Source of the DNA: Candidatus Woesebacteria bacterium
Lineage (GTDB): Bacteria > Patescibacteriota > Microgenomatia > UBA8517
Assembly: GCA_020061305.1 (NCBI GenBank)
Contig: JAGUYM010000001.1
Location: 1 to 45,918 of the forward strand
Direction: 5' to 3'
DNA length: 45,918 bases
Of the stretch, positions 7,319 through 15,855 are shown in pieces; positions within the stretch are counted from its first letter, which is position 1, and each line of letters opens with the position of its first letter. The notes under the pieces were generated by a model, which saw nothing but the letters and a program-made list of their open reading frames with translations, had not been told where the DNA came from and made no database searches. The translations under genes and the position numbers were made by a program.

Positions 7319-7825
7319 TTAATTTCTAATGAGTTCCATTAAATAGGCATTGTGATAAACAGTGCCTATTTTAAACTCATTTCTCATTTCTCCAACAATA
7401 TTAAAACCACAGGATTTATATAAATTAATTGCATTTGTTTGATTTATATTTACAATTAACTTTAATTTAATAACTTTAGAATTCAAAAAGGCTTCTTCAA
7501 CCCTTTTTTCAAACAATATTCTGCCTATTCCCTGTCCCCTATGACTTGGCTTTACATATATACCACTCAAATGAGCTATGTGGGTAAAAACTCTCTTTTT
7601 AGCATATTTGATTGAGCCAATTCCAACTAAATTAGTTTCATCAAAAACCCCATACCACACTTGTTTTTTGTTGGTTAATTGTTTCCTCCAATAATTTTCT
7701 TTTTTATTTTTTAGATTTTCATAATCATCACCAAAAGCCTGAGGTTCTTTTTGAAGCGCCTCAAGTCTTATTTTTTTAAATTCCTCCAAATTATCAAGAT
7801 TTAATTTTTGTAAATTTTTCTGCAT
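7319..7825 (-). CDS. GNAT N-acetyltransferase
   Basis: A 168-residue GNAT-fold acyltransferase. The acetyl-CoA pyrophosphate loop RGQGIGRILFEKRV lies near residue 97, preceded by the strand HIAHLSGIYVKPSH, and the C-terminal NLYKSCGFNIVGE (about 130-142) is the usual substrate-side motif. It resembles RimI/YhhY-like enzymes; the substrate is unknown. It is the last gene of the minus-strand cassette and its start lies 32 bases inside the preceding gene, so it is probably translationally coupled to the ATP-grasp/FemAB-like protein. It ends one base from the rplL stop of the convergent operon. Confidence 0.85.
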   Translation of the reverse strand: MQKNLQKLNLDNLEEFKKIRLEALQKEPQAFGDDYENLKNKKENYWRKQLTNKKQVWYGVFDETNLVGIGSIKYAKKRVFTHIAHLSGIYVKPSHRGQGIGRILFEKRVEEAFLNSKVIKLKLIVNINQTNAINLYKSCGFNIVGEMRNEFKIGTVYHNAYLMELIRN

Positions 7826-10127
7826 TATTTTTAATCTCCTCGTTCATATCAATTACTTCCAAATTAATTCCATTTGGTAAATAGCTAGTATAATCTTTTG
7901 TTGTATCACTGGTTATTACAAAAAGCGTATCCAAATTATTATCTCTATTTTTACTTCCAAAAAACATAATTTCACCTGAATTTTGAGATTTTTGATTTTT
8001 TGAGTTTTTTATGTATGTACTTACCCAATATGTTTTATTGGCAACTACTGGATAAAAACCAAGTTTCTTTTTATAGACAATTAACCCATCACTCAAATCT
8101 CCTCCATATAAATTAGTATCTTGTCCAAACGATACTTTTGCATATCCTTTACCCTTTGCGTGTTCTAAAAATTTAAAATCCATCAAAAGCATATGTTCAC
8201 CCCACCCATAACCAATTCCCAAAATTTTCCCAGTTTCAAAAAACAATTCTCCCCCAACTAATTTTTCATCTTTATACACAAACACGCCTCCAACTTTTTT
8301 ACCTTTATTCACTTTTTCGTCAAACCAATTTTCATTAATCTTTGATTTAGAGTCAAACTTATTACTTAAATATTTCTTATAACCATTTAACCATTTGACA
8401 AAAGTTTGATTGTCAATTTCATCAACTAATTTAATTTCAACACCAAGCTTTAAAGCCTTGTTTACTTGATATCTAATTTTTTTAGAAAAATTAAGACCAT
8501 TACTTATATCTTTTCTCCAGGCAATTTTTGCAGGTCTTCTCATACCCATCCCTTGATCAATGAAAGTATTGACAATACTAACTTTATCTATGTCCTTATG
8601 TTTGACTGCATTTTTTATCCTTTTTACATTCAAAATGTCTATATCTCCGTCTTTTTCTGTACCAGTTTCAACCTCAATTAGACCTAGTTTTTTGTAAATT
8701 AAATCAATTGCTTTGGCATTAGTTGGTAAAACTTTTCCATCCCTATCTACCATTTGTCCCTTCCAAATAAGCCTCAATATTCGCTCATGGGGGTCATACA
8801 CATTACCAGTATTTTTATTTACATCCTCAGTAATTAAAAATTCCCCTTCATTTTTCAAATGCCAGCTTGCATAACCCTCTCTTACAAATTCCAACTTATC
8901 AGCGATTAATTTGTAGACGCCAGCCTTAATTACAAACCTATCAACTGCCGTTTTGGTAAATTTGTTATAAAGCAAAAGTTGACTGGCAACATATTTATTT
9001 TTGTAGGTTTTGTCCATCTTTTCAAAGTCAATTTGATAATCAATACCTAGGTGTTCTAGATTATGAAAAACTTGAAAAGGAATTGCACCCTTTTCCATTT
9101 GAAGCATTAAAATTAATGGGAAAGCGTCAGTTTCTCTTGGGTTACATTCAACTGGCCAAACATCTCCATTTTTGTCAGTAATCAAATCTATTCCAAATAT
9201 TCCTTTATAACCTTCTTTATAAATAAAATCTCCAAACTTTTTAGCAATTTCATCTGCTTGCTTTTGACTATTCTGGCTAAACTCATTTACCACCCAATCA
9301 TGACCGGAGTAAACACCACTCCTAGTTTCAAGCTTTGCTCCAACTTCTGGAATATCTACAAGTTGAGTTTGTATTGACCCCACAAAAGTGCCATATTTAG
9401 TTACACAGCATGGGACACTTGAGGAAATTCCAGTTATAAAAGGTGCCACATTCACGGACTTAATTTCTTTTTCTGTGTCTTTTAGTTTTTCAAATAATTC
9501 AAGTGTTCTTATTTCGTACTTCTTATAATCTTCTTCATTTTCTATAAAAAAGGTTCCCGTCCCACCACCCCAAGTTGCTTCTGCAATTTGGAGAACCACC
9601 TTTTTAACAGCATATTTTTGTTTGTATTCTTCAATTATTTTAAAGTTTAAATCCTTAATTTCATAGTTTTCTCCAGGAATTGTTTTTACTCCAATTTTTC
9701 TTAAAACCTCTTTGAAATATTTTTTGTTTTCAAATTTATCTCTAATTTCTCTTGAATTTCCTACAAATTCATATCCATTTTCCTGACATATTTTTTCAAA
9801 TTTTCCCATTGACTTATAAACCACAAACTTAAATGGTTCTTTAATTTTTTCTAAAAATTCTTTCCCCTTTTTTGAGGTAATAATATTTCCTGGGGTTATA
9901 GGTGTAATTTGTGCATATTTATCAACCTGCTTTACGGAATAAACACTAAAACCGTCTTTTCGGATATATTCATTGTCTTGGCAATTATTAGAAACTAAAT
10001 TAATAAACTTTGGAAAATAAAAATTATTAATAATTCTTGGCCATGCTGATGGCCCAAGGCCCACAAGAAGTGGGGCTTTGGCAATTGCCTTTTCAATCGA
10101 TTCTGGTAGTTTTGGAACTTTTACCAT
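7794..10127 (-). CDS. ATP-grasp ligase fused to FemAB/GNAT-like domain
   Basis: A 777-residue two-enzyme fusion. Residues about 130-345 form an ATP-grasp domain: the nucleotide-binding loop EATWGGGTGTFF (183-194) and the metal-binding ECNPRET (327-333). A middle region of unknown fold (350-520) follows. Residues about 540-700 resemble FemAB/Acetyltransf_6 peptidyl- or acyltransferases, with VGGELFFETGKILGIGYGW (623-641) and SFGQDTNLYGG...GLIVYKKKLGFYP near 667-693. ATP-grasp enzymes activate carboxylates; FemAB-like enzymes add amino acids to a peptide or acyl groups to an amine. The fusion implies two consecutive steps on one substrate. The start overlaps the previous gene by seven bases. 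Substrate unknown; a nonribosomal peptide or tagged protein is inferred. Confidence 0.8.
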   Translation of the reverse strand: MVKVPKLPESIEKAIAKAPLLVGLGPSAWPRIINNFYFPKFINLVSNNCQDNEYIRKDGFSVYSVKQVDKYAQITPITPGNIITSKKGKEFLEKIKEPFKFVVYKSMGKFEKICQENGYEFVGNSREIRDKFENKKYFKEVLRKIGVKTIPGENYEIKDLNFKIIEEYKQKYAVKKVVLQIAEATWGGGTGTFFIENEEDYKKYEIRTLELFEKLKDTEKEIKSVNVAPFITGISSSVPCCVTKYGTFVGSIQTQLVDIPEVGAKLETRSGVYSGHDWVVNEFSQNSQKQADEIAKKFGDFIYKEGYKGIFGIDLITDKNGDVWPVECNPRETDAFPLILMLQMEKGAIPFQVFHNLEHLGIDYQIDFEKMDKTYKNKYVASQLLLYNKFTKTAVDRFVIKAGVYKLIADKLEFVREGYASWHLKNEGEFLITEDVNKNTGNVYDPHERILRLIWKGQMVDRDGKVLPTNAKAIDLIYKKLGLIEVETGTEKDGDIDILNVKRIKNAVKHKDIDKVSIVNTFIDQGMGMRRPAKIAWRKDISNGLNFSKKIRYQVNKALKLGVEIKLVDEIDNQTFVKWLNGYKKYLSNKFDSKSKINENWFDEKVNKGKKVGGVFVYKDEKLVGGELFFETGKILGIGYGWGEHMLLMDFKFLEHAKGKGYAKVSFGQDTNLYGGDLSDGLIVYKKKLGFYPVVANKTYWVSTYIKNSKNQKSQNSGEIMFFGSKNRDNNLDTLFVITSDTTKDYTSYLPNGINLEVIDMNEEIKNNAEKFTKIKS

Positions 10128-11449
10128 TTTGCTTTTACTCTATTTTCCTTTTCAATTTCAGGGCTTATTAAAAATCCTTGTAAATCAGTTCTCCCTATTA
10201 ATATTTGATATCTTAGTAATTTTCTGTCTGCTACAGTTACTTTTGTATCGAGTCTTTTTCCTGCCAATTTTAAACTAGCAAAAATTACTGGTCTTTCCTC
10301 TTCTCCCAAACTACTTAGTTTTTTTCTAGTAGTTATAATTTTATTTTTTCGAAGTAACCCAAGTTTTCTGGCAAGAGCAATATCAATTGCTGACGACCAT
10401 GCTCCAGTGTCTATTTTAGCTAAAAATTTATACCATTTACCATCACCATTTTTAATTTTTACTTCCTCAACAGCTTTAACAATTGGATTCTCCTCTTTAA
10501 ATCTTACCCTATCAACAAATTTTCCAGCAAAAAGTGCTTTTGCAATTTTAATCCCATGCTCTGCATCAATTACTACTAAATCATCCACCCTCTCAAGCCT
10601 TCTTTTAAGTCCTTCCATATTTGCAAGTTGGATTGATAATCCGGGTTGTGCATTTAGTTCAATTACCATAGGTCCTTTTTCAGGATGAATTACCACATCA
10701 ACGCCACAATATCCAAGAGTTGATGCAATTTGAGCCCTAACAGCAGTTTCCAAAATCAAATTCCACTGCGGTATCTTTATCCCGTTTAATTTGCGAAAAG
10801 TACCGGGTTTGAACACAATTTGTCTATTATTTTGTATGGCTTTGGTAGTTATTCCTGTAGCCAAATCAATCCCTAATCCCAATGCTCCCTGATGAAGATT
10901 GGCCCTTCCCTTACTTTCTTTTGTTGGAAGTCTTAGCATTGCCATCATTGGAATTTTATTAAAAATAATAATTCTAATATCTGGTGTCCCCCTATATGCT
11001 AATTTTCTAAAAACTTTATGTCTGCCTACATATTCTTGAATAAAGGCGATATCGGGGTCACTTCCTATTGAATATGCCCCCTCCAAAATATCTAATACAT
11101 GTAACTTCAAATCATCGACTCCAATTTTTTGTTTCTGTGTAGTAATCCACTTTATGTTTTGATTTTTTGGGTTTCGGAGTTTTTTCTTAATTACTATTAT
11201 TCCTTCCCCCCCCAAACCCCTCGATGGTTTAACAGCAAAACTATTTGGTAATTTTTCCCACTTAAAGTTTTCCAGATCGGAGATAGATTTAAATTTAGCT
11301 AAAATTTCCGGATGAAGGATGTTATTCTTTTTAAGGATCTTTGCGGTTTTAAGTTTGGAATTGGCTATCTTTTTACCATCCTTAGTGTTGTACTTTGAAG
11401 TAAAAAGTACATACCTCGAATTTAAACCCAAAATTGAAGATGCTTTCAT
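10121..11449 (-). CDS. Alpha-L-glutamate-ligase-like ATP-grasp fused to retropepsin-like domain
   Basis: A 442-residue fusion. Residues 1-315 match the alpha-L-glutamate-ligase-like family (RimK-related): start ILGLNSRY, then FAVKPSRGLGGEGIIV (71-86), PDIRIIIFNKIPMMAMLRLP (156-175), NLHQGALGLG and the metal site ELNAQPGLSIQ (264-274). Residues about 335-440 match the COG4067 retropepsin-like domain usually encoded beside such ligases, with the aspartic site DTGAWSS (347-353) and ILIGRTDLQGFLI. In proteobacteria these are separate genes next to a 7-TM protein; here ligase and protease are one chain and the 7-TM gene is directly upstream, overlapping by four bases. A function in adding and trimming amino acids on a peptide or protein is inferred. 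Confidence 0.87.
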   Translation of the reverse strand: MKASSILGLNSRYVLFTSKYNTKDGKKIANSKLKTAKILKKNNILHPEILAKFKSISDLENFKWEKLPNSFAVKPSRGLGGEGIIVIKKKLRNPKNQNIKWITTQKQKIGVDDLKLHVLDILEGAYSIGSDPDIAFIQEYVGRHKVFRKLAYRGTPDIRIIIFNKIPMMAMLRLPTKESKGRANLHQGALGLGIDLATGITTKAIQNNRQIVFKPGTFRKLNGIKIPQWNLILETAVRAQIASTLGYCGVDVVIHPEKGPMVIELNAQPGLSIQLANMEGLKRRLERVDDLVVIDAEHGIKIAKALFAGKFVDRVRFKEENPIVKAVEEVKIKNGDGKWYKFLAKIDTGAWSSAIDIALARKLGLLRKNKIITTRKKLSSLGEEERPVIFASLKLAGKRLDTKVTVADRKLLRYQILIGRTDLQGFLISPEIEKENRVKAKW

Positions 11450-12096
11450 TTAGAATTTAATAACTTCCTAAACCTTAGATATTCTGTAAATCTTAAACCT
11501 ATAAATCTTGCTAAAAGGATATTTATAGATAGTGTAACTAAAAGAGTGATTTCAGGATTCATCCAAACTAGGTTTTGGAAAAAAGTGTTTGTAATTAATA
11601 GATATGATAATGTTGCAAGGACAATGGTTTGAAATGATAACGTAAAGGCAGTTTTAAACGATTTACCAAGCTGAATTCTTGTAAAATCTTCAGTCAAAAG
11701 TGCAATCACGAGTACCGGAAAAATTGAAACATCATGAGGTCTTATAAATAATATTGTAAGTACTCCCATTGCTACAAACCACAAAATGGTTGCCATTCTG
11801 GGAAGATATTGAAGTCTTAGTTTTAATTTTCTAGTTATAAACCTGACCAAGGTTGAGATTGAAACGGTTACAACAAATAAAAATACTCCAAGAACTGGGC
11901 CAATTGCCACAAATGAAAAGGCAAGAGCAGCAGGAAGAAAAATACCAAACCCCCTAACTCCAACAATCTGTCTAACGGCAGCAATTAAGGTTGCAACAAT
12001 CGGTAAAAACAAAAGAAGCAATATGGTGTTAACGGAAACACCCCCTGAAACGGCGTAACCAATAGCATTTTGCAAAAAATTAAGTTGAAAATTCAT
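11446..12096 (-). CDS. 7-TM protein of the transglutaminase-associated type
   Basis: A 216-residue protein with six or seven transmembrane helices. RQIVGVRGFGIFLPAALAFS (about 42-61) and VLVIALLTEDFTRIQLG (about 127-143) resemble the 7TM_transglut family, whose members normally follow an inactive transglutaminase-like domain and sit beside an alpha-L-glutamate-ligase-like gene. That extracellular domain is absent here. It is the first gene of the cassette and overlaps the ligase start by four bases. An extended -10 promoter at 12124-12132 and the site AGAAAGG before the ATG support this start. It probably anchors the ligases at the membrane or moves their substrate. Confidence 0.78.
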   Translation of the reverse strand: MNFQLNFLQNAIGYAVSGGVSVNTILLLLFLPIVATLIAAVRQIVGVRGFGIFLPAALAFSFVAIGPVLGVFLFVVTVSISTLVRFITRKLKLRLQYLPRMATILWFVAMGVLTILFIRPHDVSIFPVLVIALLTEDFTRIQLGKSFKTAFTLSFQTIVLATLSYLLITNTFFQNLVWMNPEITLLVTLSINILLARFIGLRFTEYLRFRKLLNSK

Positions 12097-12123
12097 GGAA
12101 GCAAAAACCTTTCTGCAAAAAGT

Positions 12124-12132
12124 ATTATACCA
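12124..12132 (-). promoter_or_regulatory. Extended -10 promoter of the peptide-ligase cassette
   Basis: On the minus strand the sequence reads TGGTATAAT, a perfect extended -10 box. It predicts a start near 12117 and a leader of about 20 bases before the 7-TM gene. It is the only good promoter for the four overlapping genes down to 7319. No convincing -35 box is seen. Confidence 0.65.
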
Positions 12133-12186
12133 AATTACTATTTACTTATTCCACACCTTTTTGTTCTATTGTCAGGTATAGTTATC

Positions 12187-12216
12187 ATTGCGAACCCGCT
12201 TGGCGGGTGTGGCAAT
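12187..12216. repeat. REP-like palindromic element
   Basis: ATTGC, then the perfect hairpin ACCCGC-TTG-GCGGGT (12194-12208), then GCAAT form a nested palindrome with further weak pairing outside (ATAGTTA/TATCTAT). The wording ATTGCGA...GTGGCAATCTC is the common dispersed repeat seen in many bacterial genomes. It lies in the 259-base gap between the 7-TM gene and the next minus-strand gene. Confidence 0.6.
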
Positions 12217-12268
12217 CTCTGTATCTATGTTTTACCCAAACTTCAAAAATTTAAAATCTCAGTAAAAC

Positions 12269-12320
12269 CCAACAAACACATTTTTCTCTTTTCTCCCCTG
12301 AGAAAAAGTGTGTTTGTTGG
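12269..12320 (-). terminator. Long hairpin terminator of the 12.4-13.6 kb operon
   Basis: A 20-bp stem with one bulged base (CCAACAAACACA + TTTTTCTC paired with GAGAAAAA(G) + TGTGTTTGTTGG) encloses an 11-base loop. On the minus strand the stem is followed by GGTTTT, so it can end transcripts of the membrane genes at 12356-13573 before they enter the peptide-ligase cassette. Confidence 0.65.
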
Positions 12321-12355
12321 TTAAACCTTGTAGGTTTAGGTATATTTATATTATT

Positions 12356-12757
12356 TTATCTCTTCAAATAGAGGAAAACCCCCATGGCAACCATGGCCAA
12401 GATGAATACGAGGGCGGGGGTAACCACCCAGTTAAATGCCCTGGCATTTATTGTATTCGCCTCGGCGTTTGTCCTGTTCACCTGTGCAAAGCCCATATCC
12501 GTTTCTGGATTTTCCCCCTCGGGCTGCACCACGCCAATGATCTGTGTGTCGGGAGCCCCATCTCCGTTTTTATCCGCCGGTAAATTACCGACGAATGAAC
12601 CAGCCAGCCCAACCACCACAATGCATGCTACCGCAAGCATCATCATTACGATTCCATACTTGCTCCGAAAAATCAGAGCAAGCAACCTAATAAGTAGGTA
12701 CAGGGAAATGATTACCAAAAGTAAAGTTGGTATGGTACCGAGATCTACGCTCCTCAT
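12356..12757 (-). CDS. Small membrane protein with DxNxDG loop, unknown
   Basis: A 133-residue protein I cannot assign. It has transmembrane helices at about 9-29, 34-54 and 110-130, and a hydrophilic part between them that contains DKNGDGAPD (about 62-70), a Ca2+-binding loop of the dockerin/thrombospondin type 3 kind. The start is certain: the ATG follows AGGAGGATGAC, an ideal Shine-Dalgarno site. The coding DNA is clearly GC-richer than the surrounding genome, with GCC/GGC-type codons. It is downstream of another membrane gene with the same ribosome-binding site and ends before a strong terminator. Function unknown. Confidence 0.7.
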   Translation of the reverse strand: MRSVDLGTIPTLLLVIISLYLLIRLLALIFRSKYGIVMMMLAVACIVVVGLAGSFVGNLPADKNGDGAPDTQIIGVVQPEGENPETDMGFAQVNRTNAEANTINARAFNWVVTPALVFILAMVAMGVFLYLKR

Positions 12758-12826
12758 GTCATCCTCCTTTTTGTGAAAACTGTCATAAATTTTTATCCCT
12801 CAAGTGACCACCACTTGGGGGTTTAG

Positions 12827-13573
12827 CTAAAATCCATCTTCTCTGAGCCAAAATGCCCAAAAAAGATAAATTGTGGTTACAAAGGACAGATAGACCGCCC
12901 CAACCTGCCACCAAGTATTTGTAAAGCTGTTAAGCTTTACCACCAGAATCGGTAGTAAAACTGTCAATATTGTTAAACGGACAGCCTGCTTCCCAGCAAA
13001 TCTGATAGTGGTCATGACCCCTTTTTGTCTCATTCTTGCCCATGTGGCAATTTTGAACTTTTTAAAGGTTATCAACCACCACCAGCAACCAATTGTCCCC
13101 ACCGCGACTCCAACAATCCAAAGGTTGAAGTCGATCAACAAAGAATATCCCGCCGCATAAACAATTAGGAATAGCGAAGACTGGCGATGACTAAATTCCG
13201 CCGAAAACAATCGGACTGAAAATGGTGCAGCGCCAATCACCAAGACGGCAAAAACAGTTGGCGACACGGGTGTCCGATCCAAAAAAATAATGTTCAGTAA
13301 TTTTCCCCCCAGAATAAATAAATACAACAAGAGAGAAATCAAACCAACTACAACAGTAAAAGTCTTGATATTTTGGAAATTTGAAAAAACAAAAATCCAA
13401 AAGCGCCGAGTAGCAAAAATCACCACCCCCAAAATTATTGGGATTGTCACCCATTTTACAACATTTTCATAACCCCACTGTATAGACATGGCAAAAGTTG
13501 CTAATGCCACGATTGCCATACCAACACCAATCAATGCTGATAAGGTTTTGCTCTTTTGGTTTTCTTCAGACAT
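12827..13573 (-). CDS. Polytopic membrane protein, unknown
   Basis: A 248-residue integral membrane protein with about seven predicted helices (around 12-28, 37-53, 70-92, 103-118, 130-160, 195-212, 220-240) and a basic loop RMRQKGVMTTIRFAGKQAVR near 178-197. No family signature is recognised. Its ATG follows AAAGGAGGATGAA, the same strong site as the next gene, and a 69-base spacer separates the two. The base composition is again higher in GC than that of the housekeeping genes. The pair may form a membrane complex; this is inferred only from shared features. Confidence 0.7.
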   Translation of the reverse strand: MSEENQKSKTLSALIGVGMAIVALATFAMSIQWGYENVVKWVTIPIILGVVIFATRRFWIFVFSNFQNIKTFTVVVGLISLLLYLFILGGKLLNIIFLDRTPVSPTVFAVLVIGAAPFSVRLFSAEFSHRQSSLFLIVYAAGYSLLIDFNLWIVGVAVGTIGCWWWLITFKKFKIATWARMRQKGVMTTIRFAGKQAVRLTILTVLLPILVVKLNSFTNTWWQVGAVYLSFVTTIYLFWAFWLREDGF

Positions 13574-13663
13574 TTCATCCTCCTTTGGATGAGTTTAGTT
13601 TGACATTTTTTGAACAACAAGGGTTGGCCCCTCCCCTGAAAAAAGAAGTTATAAATATACCCA

Positions 13664-13680
13664 TGTCAAGGTACTTGACA
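13664..13680. promoter_or_regulatory. Palindromic operator-like site
   Basis: TGTCAAG-GTA-CTTGACA is a perfect 7-bp inverted repeat with a 3-base centre, 91 bases before the membrane operon start and 94 bases downstream of the HTH gene. It contains TTGACA-like -35 sequences on both strands and could be bound by a dimeric repressor. Confidence 0.4.
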
Positions 13681-13773
13681 GTATTTTACACCTTTATCTC
13701 ATAGTAAACAAGTTTTGACAAAAATCGTTGACCCATCTTAGGCCTAGCACTAAATTATTATTTTGAAGTATTT

Positions 13774-13992
13774 TTAATCATTTGCTTGCATCCCCAGAAG
13801 CCACAAGACCGCTTCCTTTTTGTATCTTCTATCTCCCCTTGAATTAATTCTAATTGCAGGAAGCTTCCCTCTTTTACCCCACCTTTTAATAGTTAATGGG
13901 GAGACTCTCAATATTTCACTCACTTCTCTAACAGTTAAAAGATCCGGTAAATCTTCAAGCCTTACTCTCTTTTTTGCCTTTTTATCATCCAT
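13774..13992 (-). CDS. Excisionase-type (HTH_17) DNA-binding protein
   Basis: A 72-residue protein whose residues about 15-66 form a MerR/excisionase-like winged helix: LLTVREVSEILRVSPLTIKR, WGKRGKLPAIRI and the wing RRYKKEAVLWLL. Such proteins act as small transcription factors or recombination directionality factors. There is no integrase next to it, so a regulatory role is more likely. It lies upstream of the two membrane genes on the same strand, and its own promoter has a dyad between -10 and -35, which suggests autoregulation. Confidence 0.85.
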   Translation of the reverse strand: MDDKKAKKRVRLEDLPDLLTVREVSEILRVSPLTIKRWGKRGKLPAIRINSRGDRRYKKEAVLWLLGMQAND

Positions 13993-14018
13993 GTCTTTTG
14001 CGTACCTTAACTATCCAC

Positions 14019-14047
14019 ACTATAACTAACTGATACATCAGTGTCAA
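14019..14047 (-). promoter_or_regulatory. Promoter with operator-like dyad for the HTH gene
   Basis: On the minus strand TTGACA (14042-14047) and TATAGT (14019-14024) are exactly 17 bases apart. The spacer contains CTGAT-GT-ATCAG (14030-14041), a near-palindrome where a bound protein would block polymerase. The predicted leader is about 20 bases. Confidence 0.65.
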
Positions 14048-14055
14048 CTGGTAAA

Positions 14056-15537
14056 TTAGTAAGTGTATTTATTCTCTAAATATTTAATATTCACGCTTGG
14101 GTCAAATTTCATTTTATTTTTCCTTAACAAATCTTTTAATGTATATGTACTTCCATATCTATGAATTTTGTTTTTTAACCACTTTTCTACTTCTTGATAC
14201 CGATTATTACCAATTCCTTCACTGCTTATTTTTTCTTCCCACTGACTACCCAAGAATGTTCCCATTGAATAAGTAGGAAAGTAACCAACACTACCGTGTG
14301 CCCAATGAATATCTTGCAATACCCCTTCTTTATCCGTTTTAGGAGTTATTCCCAAATAATCTTTCATTTTAGTATTCCAAATTTCTTGTATGTCATTAAC
14401 TTTTAACTTTCCTTCAATCAATCCTTTTTCAATTTCAAACCTTAGCGCTATATGCATGTGGTATGTAACTTCATCTGCCTCTATCCTCAGTAAACTTGGT
14501 TTTACAAGATTTAAGTAAGAATAGACATCATCAACACTTAAATCGTTTTTATTTACCAAACTTCTAATATCTTTAATATACTTTTTGATAAACTCCTTAC
14601 TTCTGCCTATATGGTTTTCCCAAAATCTACTTTGGCTCTCATGTATTACAAGGCCACTTCCTCCTGCAATTGGAGTCATGTTTAGTTTGTCATCATATTG
14701 CATATCATATAGACCATGGCCAAATTCGTGGACAGTTGCCATTAGACTTCTCGCAAAATCTGTTTCGTTATACCAAGTAGTTATTCTAGTATCTTGGCTA
14801 TTAAATGAAATCGTAAATGGATGACTACTAACATCAAGCCTGAAATTACCCTCTCTTCCATAACCACTCCATAAATCTTTTAATACTTTTTCATTTAAGG
14901 CAATCATTTTATTTTTATCATATTTTTTACTCTCAAGAAAATGTGTTGGTTTGTAGTTTGGTGAAGTAACAATTTTATTTAGTAGCGTCTTTAAAGGTGG
15001 TAATGCTACATCAAAAAATTTAGTTACATCTTTTGAAGTTAATTCTTCTTCATATAAATCAAGAAGTGCATCGTATGGGCTTTCCTCGTAACCTAAAAGG
15101 TCTGCTAACTCTTTATTTTTTTGAAAAATTTTTTCTAAATATGGTTTAAACGAGTTAAAATCATTTTTTAACTTAGCATCAGCCCAAACAACAGTCGCTT
15201 TGTTTGTTAGTATTTCAAATTCTTCTAAAAATTTACTTGGTACTTTTTGATATAACTTTAAAGACTGAAGCATTATTCTAACAACTCCCTTTTCATAGTC
15301 ATTTAAGTCTTTTTCCTTGTCAGCTTTATTTATTAAAGAAACAAATTCCTTGTCTAAAAACTTTTTTTGACGGATTGTAGATACGCGGGCAAGAGCTTCC
15401 CCTCTAAAGTTAGCTGCCATTTTAGGCATATATGTTTCTAAATCCCAACTTGCAAGTCCTGATAAATAAGATAAACTCCATAAATCTTTGTAGTAATCTA
15501 AAATTTTTAAAATTGTGGAGTTTTTAAAATACAACAT
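14056..15537 (-). CDS. M32 family carboxypeptidase (Taq type)
   Basis: A 493-residue zinc metallocarboxypeptidase. The zinc site HEFGHGLYD (HExxH) lies near residue 267, followed about 25 residues later by the M32 signature HESQSRFWENHIGRS (third zinc ligand). DVSSHPFTISFNSQDTRITT upstream and GSVGYFPTYSMGTFLGSQ downstream are also family motifs. Length is standard. It removes C-terminal residues from peptides in the cytoplasm, useful for an organism likely to depend on scavenged amino acids. A TACAAT box preceded by TG lies 6 bases before the ATG (15544-15549), predicting a leaderless message. Confidence 0.94.
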   Translation of the reverse strand: MLYFKNSTILKILDYYKDLWSLSYLSGLASWDLETYMPKMAANFRGEALARVSTIRQKKFLDKEFVSLINKADKEKDLNDYEKGVVRIMLQSLKLYQKVPSKFLEEFEILTNKATVVWADAKLKNDFNSFKPYLEKIFQKNKELADLLGYEESPYDALLDLYEEELTSKDVTKFFDVALPPLKTLLNKIVTSPNYKPTHFLESKKYDKNKMIALNEKVLKDLWSGYGREGNFRLDVSSHPFTISFNSQDTRITTWYNETDFARSLMATVHEFGHGLYDMQYDDKLNMTPIAGGSGLVIHESQSRFWENHIGRSKEFIKKYIKDIRSLVNKNDLSVDDVYSYLNLVKPSLLRIEADEVTYHMHIALRFEIEKGLIEGKLKVNDIQEIWNTKMKDYLGITPKTDKEGVLQDIHWAHGSVGYFPTYSMGTFLGSQWEEKISSEGIGNNRYQEVEKWLKNKIHRYGSTYTLKDLLRKNKMKFDPSVNIKYLENKYTY

Positions 15538-15557
15538 GAAGCTATTGTAACACAGAA

Positions 15558-15842
15558 TTAGTTTGAGCTCTGATCATCAACTACTTCAATCTCTATATAT
15601 GTATGAGGTGTTGGAGAACCTGCCTTTATTTTTGAATCCTTAGGTAAATTGACTATTGTATCTGAATCATAACCATCCCCTACCCTCATAAATACCCCTC
15701 CACTCTGTTCATATATTATCGGACCTCCGACTTCACTGTGTTTACTTCCCAAAACAATAAACCTATCCTTTCCGTCACTCAAAACAGGAGGTGGCACCTC
15801 TACTAATCCCATCCATTTTCTTACACGCATTCGTTCACCCAT
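15558..15842 (-). CDS. Small protein, unknown
   Basis: A 94-residue protein with no recognised family. It is rich in beta-prone and charged residues (RFIVLGSKHSEVGGPIIYEQ, VFMRVGDGYDSDTIVNLP, YIEIEVVDD) and has no signal peptide or helix. The segment GGVFMRVGDGYDSD suggests a small beta-barrel or a binding module. Upstream is a 15-bp tandem AT repeat instead of a clear ribosome-binding site; the start is therefore uncertain, and ATG codons at residue 5 or 11 are alternatives. It is 20 bases upstream of the M32 gene on the same strand. Confidence 0.55.
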   Translation of the reverse strand: MGERMRVRKWMGLVEVPPPVLSDGKDRFIVLGSKHSEVGGPIIYEQSGGVFMRVGDGYDSDTIVNLPKDSKIKAGSPTPHTYIEIEVVDDQSSN

Positions 15843-15855
15843 ATTTTATATTTTA

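Noticed and set aside
12070-12583. Plus-strand ORFs opposite the membrane gene and promoter region
   Set aside because: They cross the terminator hairpin and promoter and show no protein-like pattern.
13774-13992. Prophage or integrative element based on the excisionase-like gene
   Set aside because: No integrase, att repeats or phage genes are nearby; a small regulator is the simpler reading.
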